From Saksenaea vasiformis B4078 (lineage: Eukaryota; Mucoromycota; Mucoromycetes; Mucorales; Saksenaeaceae), in contig JNDT01002317.1 of the NCBI GenBank assembly GCA_000697055.1, forward strand, positions 1 through 32,675: a stretch of DNA of 32,675 bases, in the 5' to 3' direction. The translations under genes were made by a program, and so were the position numbers. The stretch's first letter is position 1. Each line of letters opens with the position of its first letter. Below are positions 21,587 to 31,452 of the stretch, piece by piece. The notes below the pieces were generated by a model, which saw only the letters and a program-made list of their open reading frames with translations, was not told where the DNA came from and did no database searches.

Positions 21587-24298
21587 ATGTCATCACAACC
21601 CAGGTCACCCATCACAAGCAATAAAAATAAAGACCTTTTACGACAAACCATGACTGTACCGCGTCAAAAACGATTCAAAGTCGGCAAAGCATGTTATACC
21701 TGTCGTGTAAAGAAGATAAAGGCAAGATGACTACTACTGCTGCTCCTCTTTATCTTCGAACCCATGTTAACATGTCAGGAATCCTTTTTTTCTTTGAATA
21801 GTGCGATGGTGTGCAACCGTGCATGCAGGTAAATGATGAACTTTGAGGAAAAGCAAAACTGAGGGAGAAAGTGACCTTGTTCTTAGTGTAAAGGTAAAGA
21901 ACCCAGGAAACTCTTTGTTTTCCTACCCAAGTGAGTGTATCGTGCCAATTGATTTAGACAGTCGATTATTATCATTATAGCTCGTCGACGACCTTGCTCT
22001 TTTTCAAAAGATGGATCTGTGGATAAGGAAGTAACGGAAGGCTTGACGGAAACGAGCGAGACAATATACAATACCCCGGGATCGTCGACGGCTACAGCAG
22101 AATCCAACGACGGCGAAGAAATGATGGCAGTCAGCGAAGCACAGGAAAAGGAGAAGTGGCAAAGGACAATGGATATGTTGGATCAGTTAGAAACAAGTTG
22201 GCCATTAGCGAAAAAACAGGATAAGTGGAAGAGGATGGATCAGTTACGGATTCTGCCACGATGGAATGCAGAGACAACAGCAACCATGGGAGGAGGAGGG
22301 GCGCCTGTCAAACTGCAGCGACAGCTCCTTATCCTTTTTTTCCGACATACCTATGTACTCTTTCCACTTGTACCCAAACGATTGTTCTACGAACAACTTG
22401 ATACCAACGGACCACTGATCACGCCACTCTTGCTTTATAGCATGTATGCGCATGCGGCGCAGTTCTCAGAGGACGACGAGGATTGGTTCTTCCAGCAGGC
22501 AAAGTCACTTTTGGATAGTTACTTGGACGTGCCGCGCGTGAGTACCGTGATGGCGTTATGTCTGATGTCGTTGTATGAGCCCAAACAACCGGGAGATTAT
22601 CGCTGTCGGTCTTCTTTGTACAGCGGCATGGCATTTCGGATGTGTGCTGAGTTGGGCCTATTTACAGGGTACCTGTCAAGTCACAACGAAAATAGTATCG
22701 ATTTTCATGTGGAATTATGTAAACGCGTATGCTGGAGTTGTTATTGTTTAGACAAGATGCAAAACATAAGCACTGGCCAACCATGGTTAATACGGAAGAA
22801 AGATATTGCGTGGGACATGCCTTTACTACAGCCTGGCGACGATGCGGATGAGCACGAAGTGTTGGAAGGGTTTGTGGCCTTTATCAAACTGATGCAACTG
22901 GGTGAACGAGCACTGCAGAACGAAGCGTTGCAGTCCTCCCTTGTGCGGACACATGAAGAAGAGCAGAAAGCGTTGGGATTTGATAACGAACTCTTGCACT
23001 GGTTACGGTCTTTACAAATTCGGTTACAGTGGACGCCTTTTCCTTCGCAGGCAAATCCATTTCCGCGGGAGTCACCATCGAGTGCCACTGTGGCTCATCT
23101 TCACCTTATGTACAACCTGGTCGAATTTTATGTGCTTCAGCCGCACACGATGTCCGCCGCCAAAACAATCCACCAGCGCTGTGCATCTGCCGCGGCCAAC
23201 ATTACCCAGCTCATATCCTGTTTTGCCGAACGGCCCAAGTTTTGCCTATCGCACCTGCTTGTTGCTCATGCCGCCATGGCTGTCATCCCTGTGCATATAG
23301 ATAATTGTGCGGAAAAGGATACTACATTAGCAAATCATGCGCGTTTATTATTCCAGCAAACAGTAAGAGGCCTTCGTCAGTTAATGCAGCGACGTACCAT
23401 CCCTGGCATCGAGCAGTTTGCGTTGTCGCTAAAAAAAGTACTTGCCATGTCGGAAGAAGAAGAGGAAAGGGGGGATGTGTACGCTGGGGACGAAAAGCCA
23501 GCATGGCCTAGACTCGATTATTTTGCGCATGACATGAAGAGTTCCCCAAAGCAGCAAGCCGCATTGGCCAATCTGTATCTGAATGGGCCTGAACAAAATG
23601 CGGCCGAGGTACTGTCATGTTTCAGCTCACCTAGCGACTGGAAACAACCAACCCTTGACCGTATGCAACGCAACCCACTAGAGTACTTGTCGGTGGAGAA
23701 TGGATGGCCTGTAACGACCGCCAAGCCTGACCAGGAGAGTGTCGAAGCCTACTTGTTCAAGGGGAGGTCGTTGCTCATGCCGGAGGACAAACCGTCGGAA
23801 AAACCTGCAACCGACTTACTCATCCATCCGCAAAAGGTGGATGATTCATCATCTCATCTTGCAGCGCTTGTAGCTCACATGAGTAGCGCGGGTCAGGGAA
23901 AGGAGGAACGGAAAAACGAAAAGGAGGAGGAGGAAGAGAGGCAGAACTGGACAACCAATCGTTCGTCCCACTCGGATGCATTGCTGTACTCCCTGTGGCC
24001 AGATCAGCAACGCCAAGAACAGCAGCAACAGCAACAGCAACAAGCAGAGGAACCAGTAGCCCCACAGACTCAACCCGCTCCCACGTTCTTTCAGTACCAG
24101 CCGAGTTACATGAATATTGGCTTAGGTGTATATGCTTCCGCTCATCAACATCGCAATGATGTCATTAGTCAACACTTTCCCGTGATGGATTCGAGATCCA
24201 ATTCCTCCGTTCGACCTGTCATCTTGACCCATCATGGTCAAGTCATTGTCGCCGGCACCAACCCTGTGACAACCCAACCAGGCAACGCGTCGCAGTAA
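21587..24298 (+). CDS. Zn(2)Cys6 fungal transcription factor, 828 aa
   Basis: Nuclear DNA-binding regulator of the Gal4 superfamily. Four exons: 21587-21721, 21802-21828, 21887-21893 (7 nt) and 21981-24298. The binuclear zinc cluster is Cys36, 39, 46, 52, 55 and 62 with canonical spacing C-x2-C-x6-C-x5-C-x2-C-x6-C and is spread over all four exons. Basic residues follow (ARRR). The middle homology region (fungal-specific transcription factor domain, about 165-360) shows LLILFFRHTYVLFPLVPKR, SLYSGMAFRMCAELGLF and CKRVCWSCYCLDKM. The C-terminal third is low-complexity, with an acidic/Lys run and poly-Gln (about 24009-24044) likely acting in activation. The first intron uses a GC donor (AAAG/GCAAGA). 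The target genes are unknown; the kelch gene lies directly upstream. Confidence 0.93.
21722..21801 (+). other. GC-AG intron inside the zinc-cluster coding region
   Basis: Exon 1 ends with KKIK and exon 2 starts with CDG, the third zinc ligand. The donor is GCAAGA after AAAG, the acceptor TTTGAATAG. No GT donor nearby keeps both RVKKIK and the next cysteine in frame; reading through meets TGA within three codons. Confidence 0.85.
21887..21893 (+). other. 7-nt micro-exon (TGTAAAG) carrying a zinc-ligand cysteine
   Basis: Exon 2 ends in phase 0 (Cys-Met-Gln) and exon 4 must be entered in phase 1. The 7 nt between TTCTTAG and GTAAAG fit and provide Cys55-Lys plus the first base of Ala57. Without it the cluster lacks its fifth ligand and the frame is lost. 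Confidence 0.85.
24009..24044 (+). repeat. CAG/CAA repeat encoding poly-Gln
   Basis: An imperfect run of CAG and CAA codons gives a Gln-rich stretch near residue 735-745 of the zinc-cluster factor. Such stretches are common in activation regions and vary in length. Confidence 0.8.
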
Positions 24299-26508
24299 TT
24301 TTTGTTTATCTTGTGTTATACCGCCATTTTTCTTGTACATACTTCTTTATTCATTTTTGCGTTCATGTGGGTAACGATGAAAAAAAAAAGAAGAAAAAAG
24401 CCCAAAGTCCCCTACCCTTTTGAAGAGCATTAGGTGAGAAAATGGATTTTCTTTTTTTTCTTTTTGTTTTTTGGGCTTTGTCGTAGCAGGCTACGGTCGG
24501 GCTGTCCCCGGTACCCCATCTTTCCCGGTCTAGTTTTCTTCTTCTGCCGGTAACAACGATATCACGGATACCCTGCACCAAGAGGAAATAGCATGCATTG
24601 CGAATTTGTTTGTATACCTTAATCGGGCATGGCCTTCTTTGTTGTATGAAAAGATTTTCAACTATTTTTGTTGCTGTGCAACTGTAACTTTAAAACGTTT
24701 GTTGTTCCTTATCCTACCTCAGAAAAAAAGTATAACACATTGTATGGTTCCACATTCCTACGAGAAGCGCAACGATTTCTATAGCATGGCAAATTGTCCG
24801 TGTAGTGTGTGTCTTGGGTAGCAAAATTCTGTAACGCACACCATAGGCACAAGATCGTCATCGCTTAGTACCTATTACTCTGTCCTCGTGCTAATGCATC
24901 AAGAACATACTCTCCCCTCCTACAACTCAGCGATAGCTGTATGCAAATAATCTATCCATTTCACGTGGAAAAAAGCATTTCCAGAGACTAGAACAATTTG
25001 AATTTTTTTTTTTTTCATAGCTGATAAGCCGTTGTGGGGCTGCACGACATGGAATAGCACAAGCGCGCGGTAGTGAATTGGGATACAGTTGATAACAATA
25101 ATAATTGCTGATCTCTTGGCAAACAGAGAAAAGAAGAACCTAAGCTGGCTTGAAGCAAAACGCGCGTTAGTTCTCTCCTTTGTCACATGTTATTAAAAAC
25201 AGAAGCGTGGCTGACGGAAGTTACAACCGGAATGTAGTAGTGAGCAGGTCTCTGCATCACGGCATCCGCAAAACGTTCGATCATCGACACGATTATATTT
25301 TGAGGGATGTTTAACCTTAATGGATCATGCGAAATAGAGTGCTCTCTCTCTCTTTCTCTCTCTTAGGAGAACCAAGGATATTTTGTCCGTGAGAAAATGA
25401 CGGGCGTTCCATGTTCCTCTATTTTCGCGCAGAACTTAGATTTGGTACTTACGGACGACAAGCCGAAGTGCGCGACGGAGGAATGGGTATTTAATTACGC
25501 TGTCTTATGATTCTTTAAGTAGCAACCATCAGCATAACATAGAGCCGTAGACATTTGATAGGCTATCCCACGCGTCATAGTTTTCGATGTGCATTTTTGA
25601 ATAACCAAAAAAAAAGAAAAAAAGAAAAAAAAGGGCTTGAACCCCAGAACAATGCCACGTGGATCTAGGTTTGCTTGTTATTGCAATATCTTCTAATCTT
25701 TTGTTCATCATGACGTGTAATAGTAGCAGGATAACTCTCATTTTCAACTAAAACAGACAATGGGTTTTTGAAAATTGCTGATAAGCCAAAACAGCAAAAT
25801 TGACTTGTCAAGCGATGGGCCTGATAACGAACCGTATTTCGTTTAAACCCAGTACCGGAAAAAAGAATGGCCAATGCAACGGGTGTAAATCACTCTAATA
25901 ACCATCAGCATGTCAGTTCCAAAAGGAATCAGGAATGTAGGTAAAAAAAGAATTTATTGTCATGTGTATGTTTTTTTTTTTCTGTCTCTCACTCTTAACT
26001 TTCATCAAGACACATCGGCTCTGATCGGAAGCTGAATCAAGGGGAAAGAAAGGAATTAGTCCTTGCTTCTTGTTTGCCTTGACTCTCTCCACACAATGAA
26101 TTTTTAATGATTCTTAAGTTATGAAGAGAGAGAGAGATACAGACAGATAGAAGGGGTTCTTTATGCTGTTTCTCCTATTGTCTCAAAACGACAATGATCT
26201 TTTGGATAGGTCAATAGGATCTACCTAAATATAGCATCAACGGGTGACGACGTTGCATTGATTTTTTTTTCACCCCTCTCTTCTTCTTTCCTGTTTGGCC
26301 CTAACCGGGAAGAATAGGGCACATTCAACATGTGAAGAGATCGGAAAAGTTTTTGAGTCCTCAAATGGTCACGTTTGTTCAGATCCAGATCAAGCTGACT
26401 TTATATAAAGCTGAAATGGAGTTCACTTTTCTGCTTTACTTCGCCCCCGACGAATTTCATTGTTTTCTCCCTTCCTCTCGCTTTTTCTTTTTCTTTTTCT
26501 TACTCATT
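24299..26508. other. Long intergenic region between the zinc-cluster factor and PCS60
   Basis: No gene is recognised in 2.2 kb. It contains a (CT)n microsatellite at 25342-25363, a (GA)n run at 26125-26136, several poly-A/poly-T runs and many stops on both strands. The minus-strand frames (24920-25186, 25529-25747) have poly-Lys/Phe composition from these runs. The last few hundred bases should be the PCS60 promoter. Confidence 0.45.
26402..26409 (+). promoter_or_regulatory. TATA-like box (TATATAAA) for PCS60
   Basis: TATATAAA lies 100 bp before the chosen start codon. It supports treating the in-frame upstream extension (back to about 26332) as promoter or leader rather than protein. Confidence 0.4.
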
Positions 26509-28136
26509 ATGTCGACCTTGTATTCTATTTTCAGTCAGGAATCTCACAAAGAGAATACGGCTGTGATTATTCCTTCTTCTGCACCTATTCCTACTACTTT
26601 GACATACTGTCAGTTGCAAAAGGCAATTCATGACTTTTGTGATGGATTGAGTCAACGTTTACCTGCTGAAGCACTGAGACCTGGCAATGCGATTTCCCTT
26701 GCATATCCAAATTCGATTGAGTTTGTCATTGCATTTCTTGGCACAGGTTTTATGCGGTTAATCTCATCACCACTCAATCCGTCCTACACGAAGGAAGAAT
26801 TCAATTTTTATCTCGAAGATGCCAAGAGCACCGTGATGATTGTGCCACCAAACTCAGAACGAAACCCCGCTGTAATGGCCGCTCGTCAACAAGGTGCAAT
26901 AGTGGTTGAGATTCAATGGACAGGCCAATCCTTGCAAATGAATGTCCAATCACCACCAAAGACCTCCCCTTCACCATCATTGCCTGTCACCCTGAAGCCT
27001 CGTCCTGACGATATCGCTTTATTGTTACACACAAGTGGAACAACCGGCAGACCGAAAGGTAAAAACACAGAAAACGTGGCAAGTCTTGTTTGCTGATTTC
27101 GGAAATATTCTCCGAAGGTGTTCCGCTGACCCATCTCAATTTGGCAACCTCAATGAAGAATATCATTTACACTTATGAACTGACACCCAAGGATCGTACC
27201 ATGCTGGTCATGCCACTTTTCCATGTTCATGGTCTTGTTTGTGGTTTACTTTCAACCCTTTTATCAGGGGGAACGGCTGTCATTCCTCCCCGGTTTAGCG
27301 CATCCCACTTTTGGAAGGATTTTACTGCCACAGGTTGCAACTGGTATACGGCTGTACCAACTATCCATCAAATCCTTTTACGAACACCTCCTAAAGAAGT
27401 ACCACCGATTCGTTTCATCCGTTCCTGTTCTTCCAGCTTGGCACCTTCGACGTTTTACGCTCTTGAGAAACATTTCCGCGCCCCTGTACTCGAGGCCTAT
27501 GCTATGACGGAGGCATCTCATCAGATGACATCGAACCCATTGCCACACCGCGGTGCGCACAAGCCCGGGTCGGTCGGCTTTGGTCATGGTGTTGAAGTCG
27601 TGATTCTGGATGATGCAGGTCGCGAGGTCGAAGAGGGAGAAGTCTGCATTCGAGGAAACAATGTAACCAAGGGTTATCTGAACAACCCGGAAGCAACTGC
27701 CAAATCTTTTACAGCCGACGGTTATTTCCGCACAGGCGATCAAGGCAAAAAGGACAAGGATGGCTATGTGATTTTAACGGGGCGTATTAAGGAGTTGATT
27801 AATCGCGGCGGAGAAAAGATTTCCCCATTGGAACTGGATGCCATTTTATTAAGTCATGCCAACGTTGCTGAAGCTGTCACCTTTGGCGTACCAGACCCTA
27901 TGTATGGACAAGAAATTCATGCAGCGGTTGTTCTTCGACCATCAGCAAAAGCTATTAGCCATCGTGGTGTCGAAAGAGAATTACAAGCCTATGTTCAATC
28001 CAAAGTGGCAAAATTCAAAGTACCCAAACGTATTTATGTCACTGATAAAATGCCAAAGACTGCAACAGGAAAAATTCAACGACGTATAGTCAGCCAGACG
28101 TTCTTTGAACCCCCGCAAGCACAAGCAAAACTCTAA
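26509..28136 (+). CDS. PCS60: Peroxisomal AMP-binding acyl/oxalyl-CoA synthetase, 522 aa
   Basis: ATP-dependent acid:CoA ligase of the Pcs60/Fat2 (AAE3) type. Plant and yeast members activate oxalate, feeding its breakdown; the protein sits at the peroxisome. Two exons, 26509-27058 and 27118-28136, joined in phase 1 by a 59-bp intron placed inside the AMP-binding loop. Motifs in order: NPSYTKEEFNFYLEDAKS; phosphate loop LLHTSGTTGRPKG (about 172-184); LVMPLFHVHGL; FIRSCSSSLAP; EAYAMTEASHQMTSN; YFRTGDQG; LTGRIKELINRGGEKISP; and PKTATGKIQRR with the catalytic lysine. The C-terminus is AKL, a PTS1 peroxisomal signal. Length is near yeast Pcs60 (543). Start MSTLYSIFS was chosen because the upstream extension is poly-Phe and follows a TATA box. 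Oxalate as substrate is inferred from the family. Confidence 0.93.
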
Positions 28137-28180
28137 AAGAAAAAAATCGCTTATTATTATTTATTCCCTCCTTTTTTTTC

Positions 28181-28200
28181 TCTATAATAATAATAATAAA
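28181..28200 (+). repeat. (TAA)n microsatellite downstream of PCS60
   Basis: About five TAA/ATA units lie 45-65 bp after the PCS60 stop, in what should be its 3' UTR. No function is inferred. Confidence 0.7.
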
Positions 28201-28370
28201 AAGAACGCAAAGGATCATAGAAGTTACACCAAAAAAACATCACCGCGGTCATAGGTATAAGAAATGGACAACATATGGCAAATAACCTGGTTTGCCACAT
28301 GAGTGACCAGTTTATATATTGGGCGCTCTCCCTTGCATGAACAAAAGACTGAACAAAAAGCCATTTTCTT

Positions 28371-28377
28371 TATAAAG
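28371..28377 (+). promoter_or_regulatory. TATA box (TATAAAG) of the esterase gene
   Basis: TATAAAG lies 90 bp before the ATG at 28461 but only 27 bp before the in-frame ATG at 28398. Transcription would begin at or after 28398, so the downstream ATG is the better start. Confidence 0.5.
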
Positions 28378-28460
28378 ACCAATCCCCTCTGCAGCACATG
28401 TTTGGCAGGTTGCTTTATTTTTTTTTCCTCCTTTTTTTTTATCTTTTACCCTTTATCATA

Positions 28461-29693
28461 ATGATTCAATGTGTTATTCTATGGAGTATGATGATGACGA
28501 TGATTGCATTAGTACAGAGTGCAGCCATCGGCTTTGATATAAGCAACGTAAAGACATTATTTACTTTTGGTGATTCGTATACCACCCAGTACCTGGATCT
28601 ATCTACCATGACTTATGCTTGTATCAATTGCACTTCTGCTGGTGGTCCCAATTGGGTTAATTATTTCACGGAGCAAACCAAGATGACTTATTGGGATTTG
28701 GCCTATAACAGTGCACCCGTCTCCAATGCACTTGTTGGACAGGTAAAATAGAGATACATCTTTTTTTTTTAAAATCCACTAAATCTTACAGTACATCTTA
28801 GAATTCATCGTTAGTACAGTCACGAAAAGAAAAAGAAATACAGATACTAACATCACTATTACTACTACTACTACTACTACTACTATTACTACTTAGCTCC
28901 GTTATTGATGTGACGGAACAAATTACAAAATTATTTCCAAAATACTTCAGTGATACCAACTGGGCTCCTTATACTTCCTTATTTACTATCTGGGTTGGAA
29001 TTAACGATATCGATCAGACGTATGATTGGGAAGACACGACTACATTGGATAAAAAGATTGGTGATGCTTTGGAAAAATTAATGGTGAGGACATAAACCAA
29101 AACCATACTTTGGTACTGATTCCGTATATAACAAAAATTAGCAAAATTTATATGATCATCAAGCAAGACAGTTTATGGTAATCAGTGTTCCTCCTATTGA
29201 CCGTGCACCAATGTGGACGGCAAAAGGGGAGACAGTCGTGCAGACTATGCGTCAACGAGTCCAAGGTAAGATGAAAAGAAAATTTTTCTTTATTCTGAAC
29301 CCCAGTCCATTTGCAGATTTCAACGCACAGCTGGCAGCAGTAGTACAACGTTTGCAAAACAGTAACCCAGGCACATTTTTATATTTCGATGCATGGTCGA
29401 CGTTTACAAAGATCCTGGACAACCCATCCACTTATAACTTTACAAATGTCGATGGCTACTGCCCTGACTGGTAAAAAGAACTACTGGGTTAAGTGATTCA
29501 TCGTCTTAATCTTGTGCGTAGGGACCATCCAAAAGAAAGAGATTGCCTCCCTATGGATCAGTATGTCGTTTAAAGCATTTAGCTGCAGCTACTGATTTGC
29601 TGTTATAGATACTTTTGGTACAATGATCTACATCCTACATCTAAAGTCCACCTCCTTTTGGCAAATTCCATGCGAGCTTTTTTGACGCACTAA
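28461..29693 (+). CDS. Secreted SGNH/GDSL esterase (CE16-like), 292 aa
   Basis: Predicted secreted carboxyl-ester hydrolase of the SGNH fold (GDSL lipase/carbohydrate esterase 16 type); the substrate is unknown. Exons: 28461-28742, 28802-28809 (8 nt, inferred), 28897-29083, 29142-29265, 29317-29470, 29522-29560 and 29609-29693. A signal peptide (about 1-21, MIQCVILW...ALVQSA) precedes block I FTFGDSYTT (Ser39). Also seen: an oxyanion Gly in the AYNSAP region, block III VGINDID (Gly131, Asn133), and the C-terminal block WYNDLHPTSKVH (His273). The acid appears as Asp271, two residues before His273; the usual position three before is Asn270. The 8-nt exon is needed because 28742 ends in phase 0 and 28897 must be entered in phase 2. 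The next intron contains TACTAAC and an (ACT)n run. Confidence 0.85.
28861..28884 (+). repeat. (ACT)8 microsatellite in esterase intron 2
   Basis: Eight ACT units sit 12 bp before the TTAG acceptor at 28896 and just after a TACTAAC branch-site word (about 28844-28850). The repeat therefore occupies the space between branch site and acceptor. Confidence 0.9.
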
Positions 29694-30408
29694 ATCTTAA
29701 TAATACGTTGGTTATCCAGATAATCGGATACCATACGACAAATCATTTGACGTCGTATTACGCAATCCATTTGTCCAACCGTAGCTGGTACGACCAACTT
29801 AACTTTTTTTCTTCCCTTTAAAAGGGGACATGTATGTAATAAACAGTAAAACTTAATTTTTATACTGCAACTCATTCATTGCTACATGAGAAAATGATGC
29901 GGGTGGATGGCGTTCAGAAAAATATCCTTACGCAGAATTGAGTAACATTATGGCCTTCGGCGTGATACTTAAAAAAGGCCAAATGACCAATCATCGTTAT
30001 ACAGAATGTTGATTGGCGTTACCTCGGTTGGTACTGCTACATCGATTTGCAGTAAGTACACTGCCCCTCTGTTCTTGTATCGTATCGTGGCGTTAGCCAT
30101 AACAACCAAACCTTGTTTGCTTTGTTATGGCGTTAAGTATATAGAGTCTCATACTGCGCGCACCCACTGTAAAACAAGACAGAGTCTGTAAGACATACTT
30201 ATGCGTTGTTTTGGCGCCGATGATGCGGTTACACAAAAGAAGTGTCTTGCTTTATTTGCAGTGTCATGCAAATAGCTAGGCCATTTCTTCATCTCTGTAA
30301 ACATAGGATTTTCTGATTTTTTGTGCATTTTGCTAGACGTACGTGACCAGCGCATCCAAAATTGTCCTCAGTAAGATGCATCATTCATGTAATCCTCTTG
30401 CCTAGCTT
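29694..30408. other. Intergenic region downstream of the esterase
   Basis: No gene is recognised. Short open frames on both strands (29690-29875, 30149-30355) have no domain-like content. The first 150 bp are probably esterase 3' UTR. Confidence 0.45.
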
Positions 30409-30747
30409 ATGCAAGTAGCGCCATCTCTGTTCCACCAGGACAACGCAAAATCCAGGGCGAAGCAGAAGCAAAAAGAGGGTACAGTAACAATATGGTGTCA
30501 CGGACGCTGTGATTTTAGTCACTATCAACTGCCTAATTTTAAGCTCTGTCGCAAGATTGGTTACAATATTTTTCAATGGTCTGAAGGACAAAGCGTTGTG
30601 TGGCACTTTTCTCTACATAAGTGTAGAGGATTATACGTATTACCTTTCATTGATGACTTCCGAAAAATAGAGAAGCATAAGCATAGAAAGCGTTGTAGAA
30701 CACGCATTTCTTACACCAGTAAAAATGCAGACAAAATGGAGAATTGA
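30409..30747 (+). CDS. Hypothetical ORF, 112 aa (weak)
   Basis: A frame with a true ATG and TGA stop encodes a basic, Cys/His-containing peptide: an N-terminal KQKQKEG, then WCHGRCDFSHYQLPNFKLC, and a Lys/Arg/His-rich end. No introns, signal peptide or known domain are visible, and no regulatory signal supports it. It may be chance or a relic of a Cys-rich repeat-derived protein. Confidence 0.2.
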   Translation: MQVAPSLFHQDNAKSRAKQKQKEGTVTIWCHGRCDFSHYQLPNFKLCRKIGYNIFQWSEGQSVVWHFSLHKCRGLYVLPFIDDFRKIEKHKHRKRCRTRISYTSKNADKMEN

Positions 30748-31074
30748 ATATCAACCCCCGTTAGCAGAAGTAGATGAAGGACAATGATATTACGAAACAG
30801 AATATAGTTATGAGTCACTTTTAGTCTCTGTCCGAAGAAAATGAACTGCATTGATTGATCTTGTCATGCAAGTCTCAATGATTGCATCATTCTCAATGTC
30901 TCATGAACATCTTTATAGATATGCAAAATCGATAATGGTTTAATAAAGAAGAAGATCTATCTGTACCACATATACGAAAAGCAAAATCCAGCTCTCAGAC
31001 GTTCTGATTCACAGGAATATTTTATTAAGAAGCAAGAAAAAATTATCAGAAAAAAATAAAAATAGAACGAGTAG

Positions 31075-31452
31075 CTACATGCCCTCCGCCATGTGGCTGT
31101 CGAGCTCTGCGTCGAGCTCCTCCACCCTTGGAGGTGGTGGAAGAGCTCAGTACGGAGCGGGAGGGCGCCACATTGGATATAGGCGGCGGCCAGGCCGGTT
31201 GGGGCGACTAGGTAAACGGGGGGAAGGACGTACCGCGGGGCTCCCCATGTACATGGAATTCAACTGTGAAGAACGCCATAATGTTAGGAGTTCTTCCACA
31301 TCCTTGTGTTCAACGATCGAGAATCGAGATGTCGTGTTTATCGTTGACGGGATGGCATTTTTTAAAGGCTTCCGTCTTATGCGACCGACGATCGCTATTG
31401 AAGATTGACCGACGTCTAAGGTATTGGCGGCGTCCCAACCTCGAATCGTCAT
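31075..31452 (-). pseudogene. Possible gene remnant with ALYREF/FoP-like C-terminus
   Basis: A minus-strand frame starts with ATG at 31452 and runs 101 codons to a TGA at 31147-31149. It then continues in the same frame for 23 codons to TAG at 31075-31077. The part before the TGA becomes Pro/Arg-rich (RPSPRLPSRPNRPGRR); the part after reads PPPPRVEELDAELDSHMAEG. The LDAELD-x-x-M ending resembles the C-terminal UAP56-binding motif of ALYREF/Yra1 and CHTOP/FoP mRNA-export proteins. No RRM is visible. Either the TGA is a disabling mutation, or an intron removes it: a GTACGT donor at 31223 to a GGAG acceptor before ELDAELD would keep phase. Family assignment rests on a short motif. Confidence 0.3.

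Noticed and set aside
22741..23088. 115-codon minus-strand open frame
   Set aside because: It lies fully inside the zinc-cluster factor, whose sense frame has clear conserved motifs; no independent signal was seen.
24396..24477. AAAGCCCAAA...TTTGGGCTTT inverted repeat
   Set aside because: Only about 10 bp match, in DNA dominated by poly-A and poly-T; not distinguishable from chance.
26332..26508. N-terminal extension of PCS60
   Set aside because: It is in frame but contains poly-Phe from a T-rich leader and a TATA box; relatives start near MSTLYSIFS.
28398..28460. Upstream ATG of the esterase
   Set aside because: It is only 27 bp after TATAAAG and would add a poly-Phe/Leu stretch before an already complete signal peptide.
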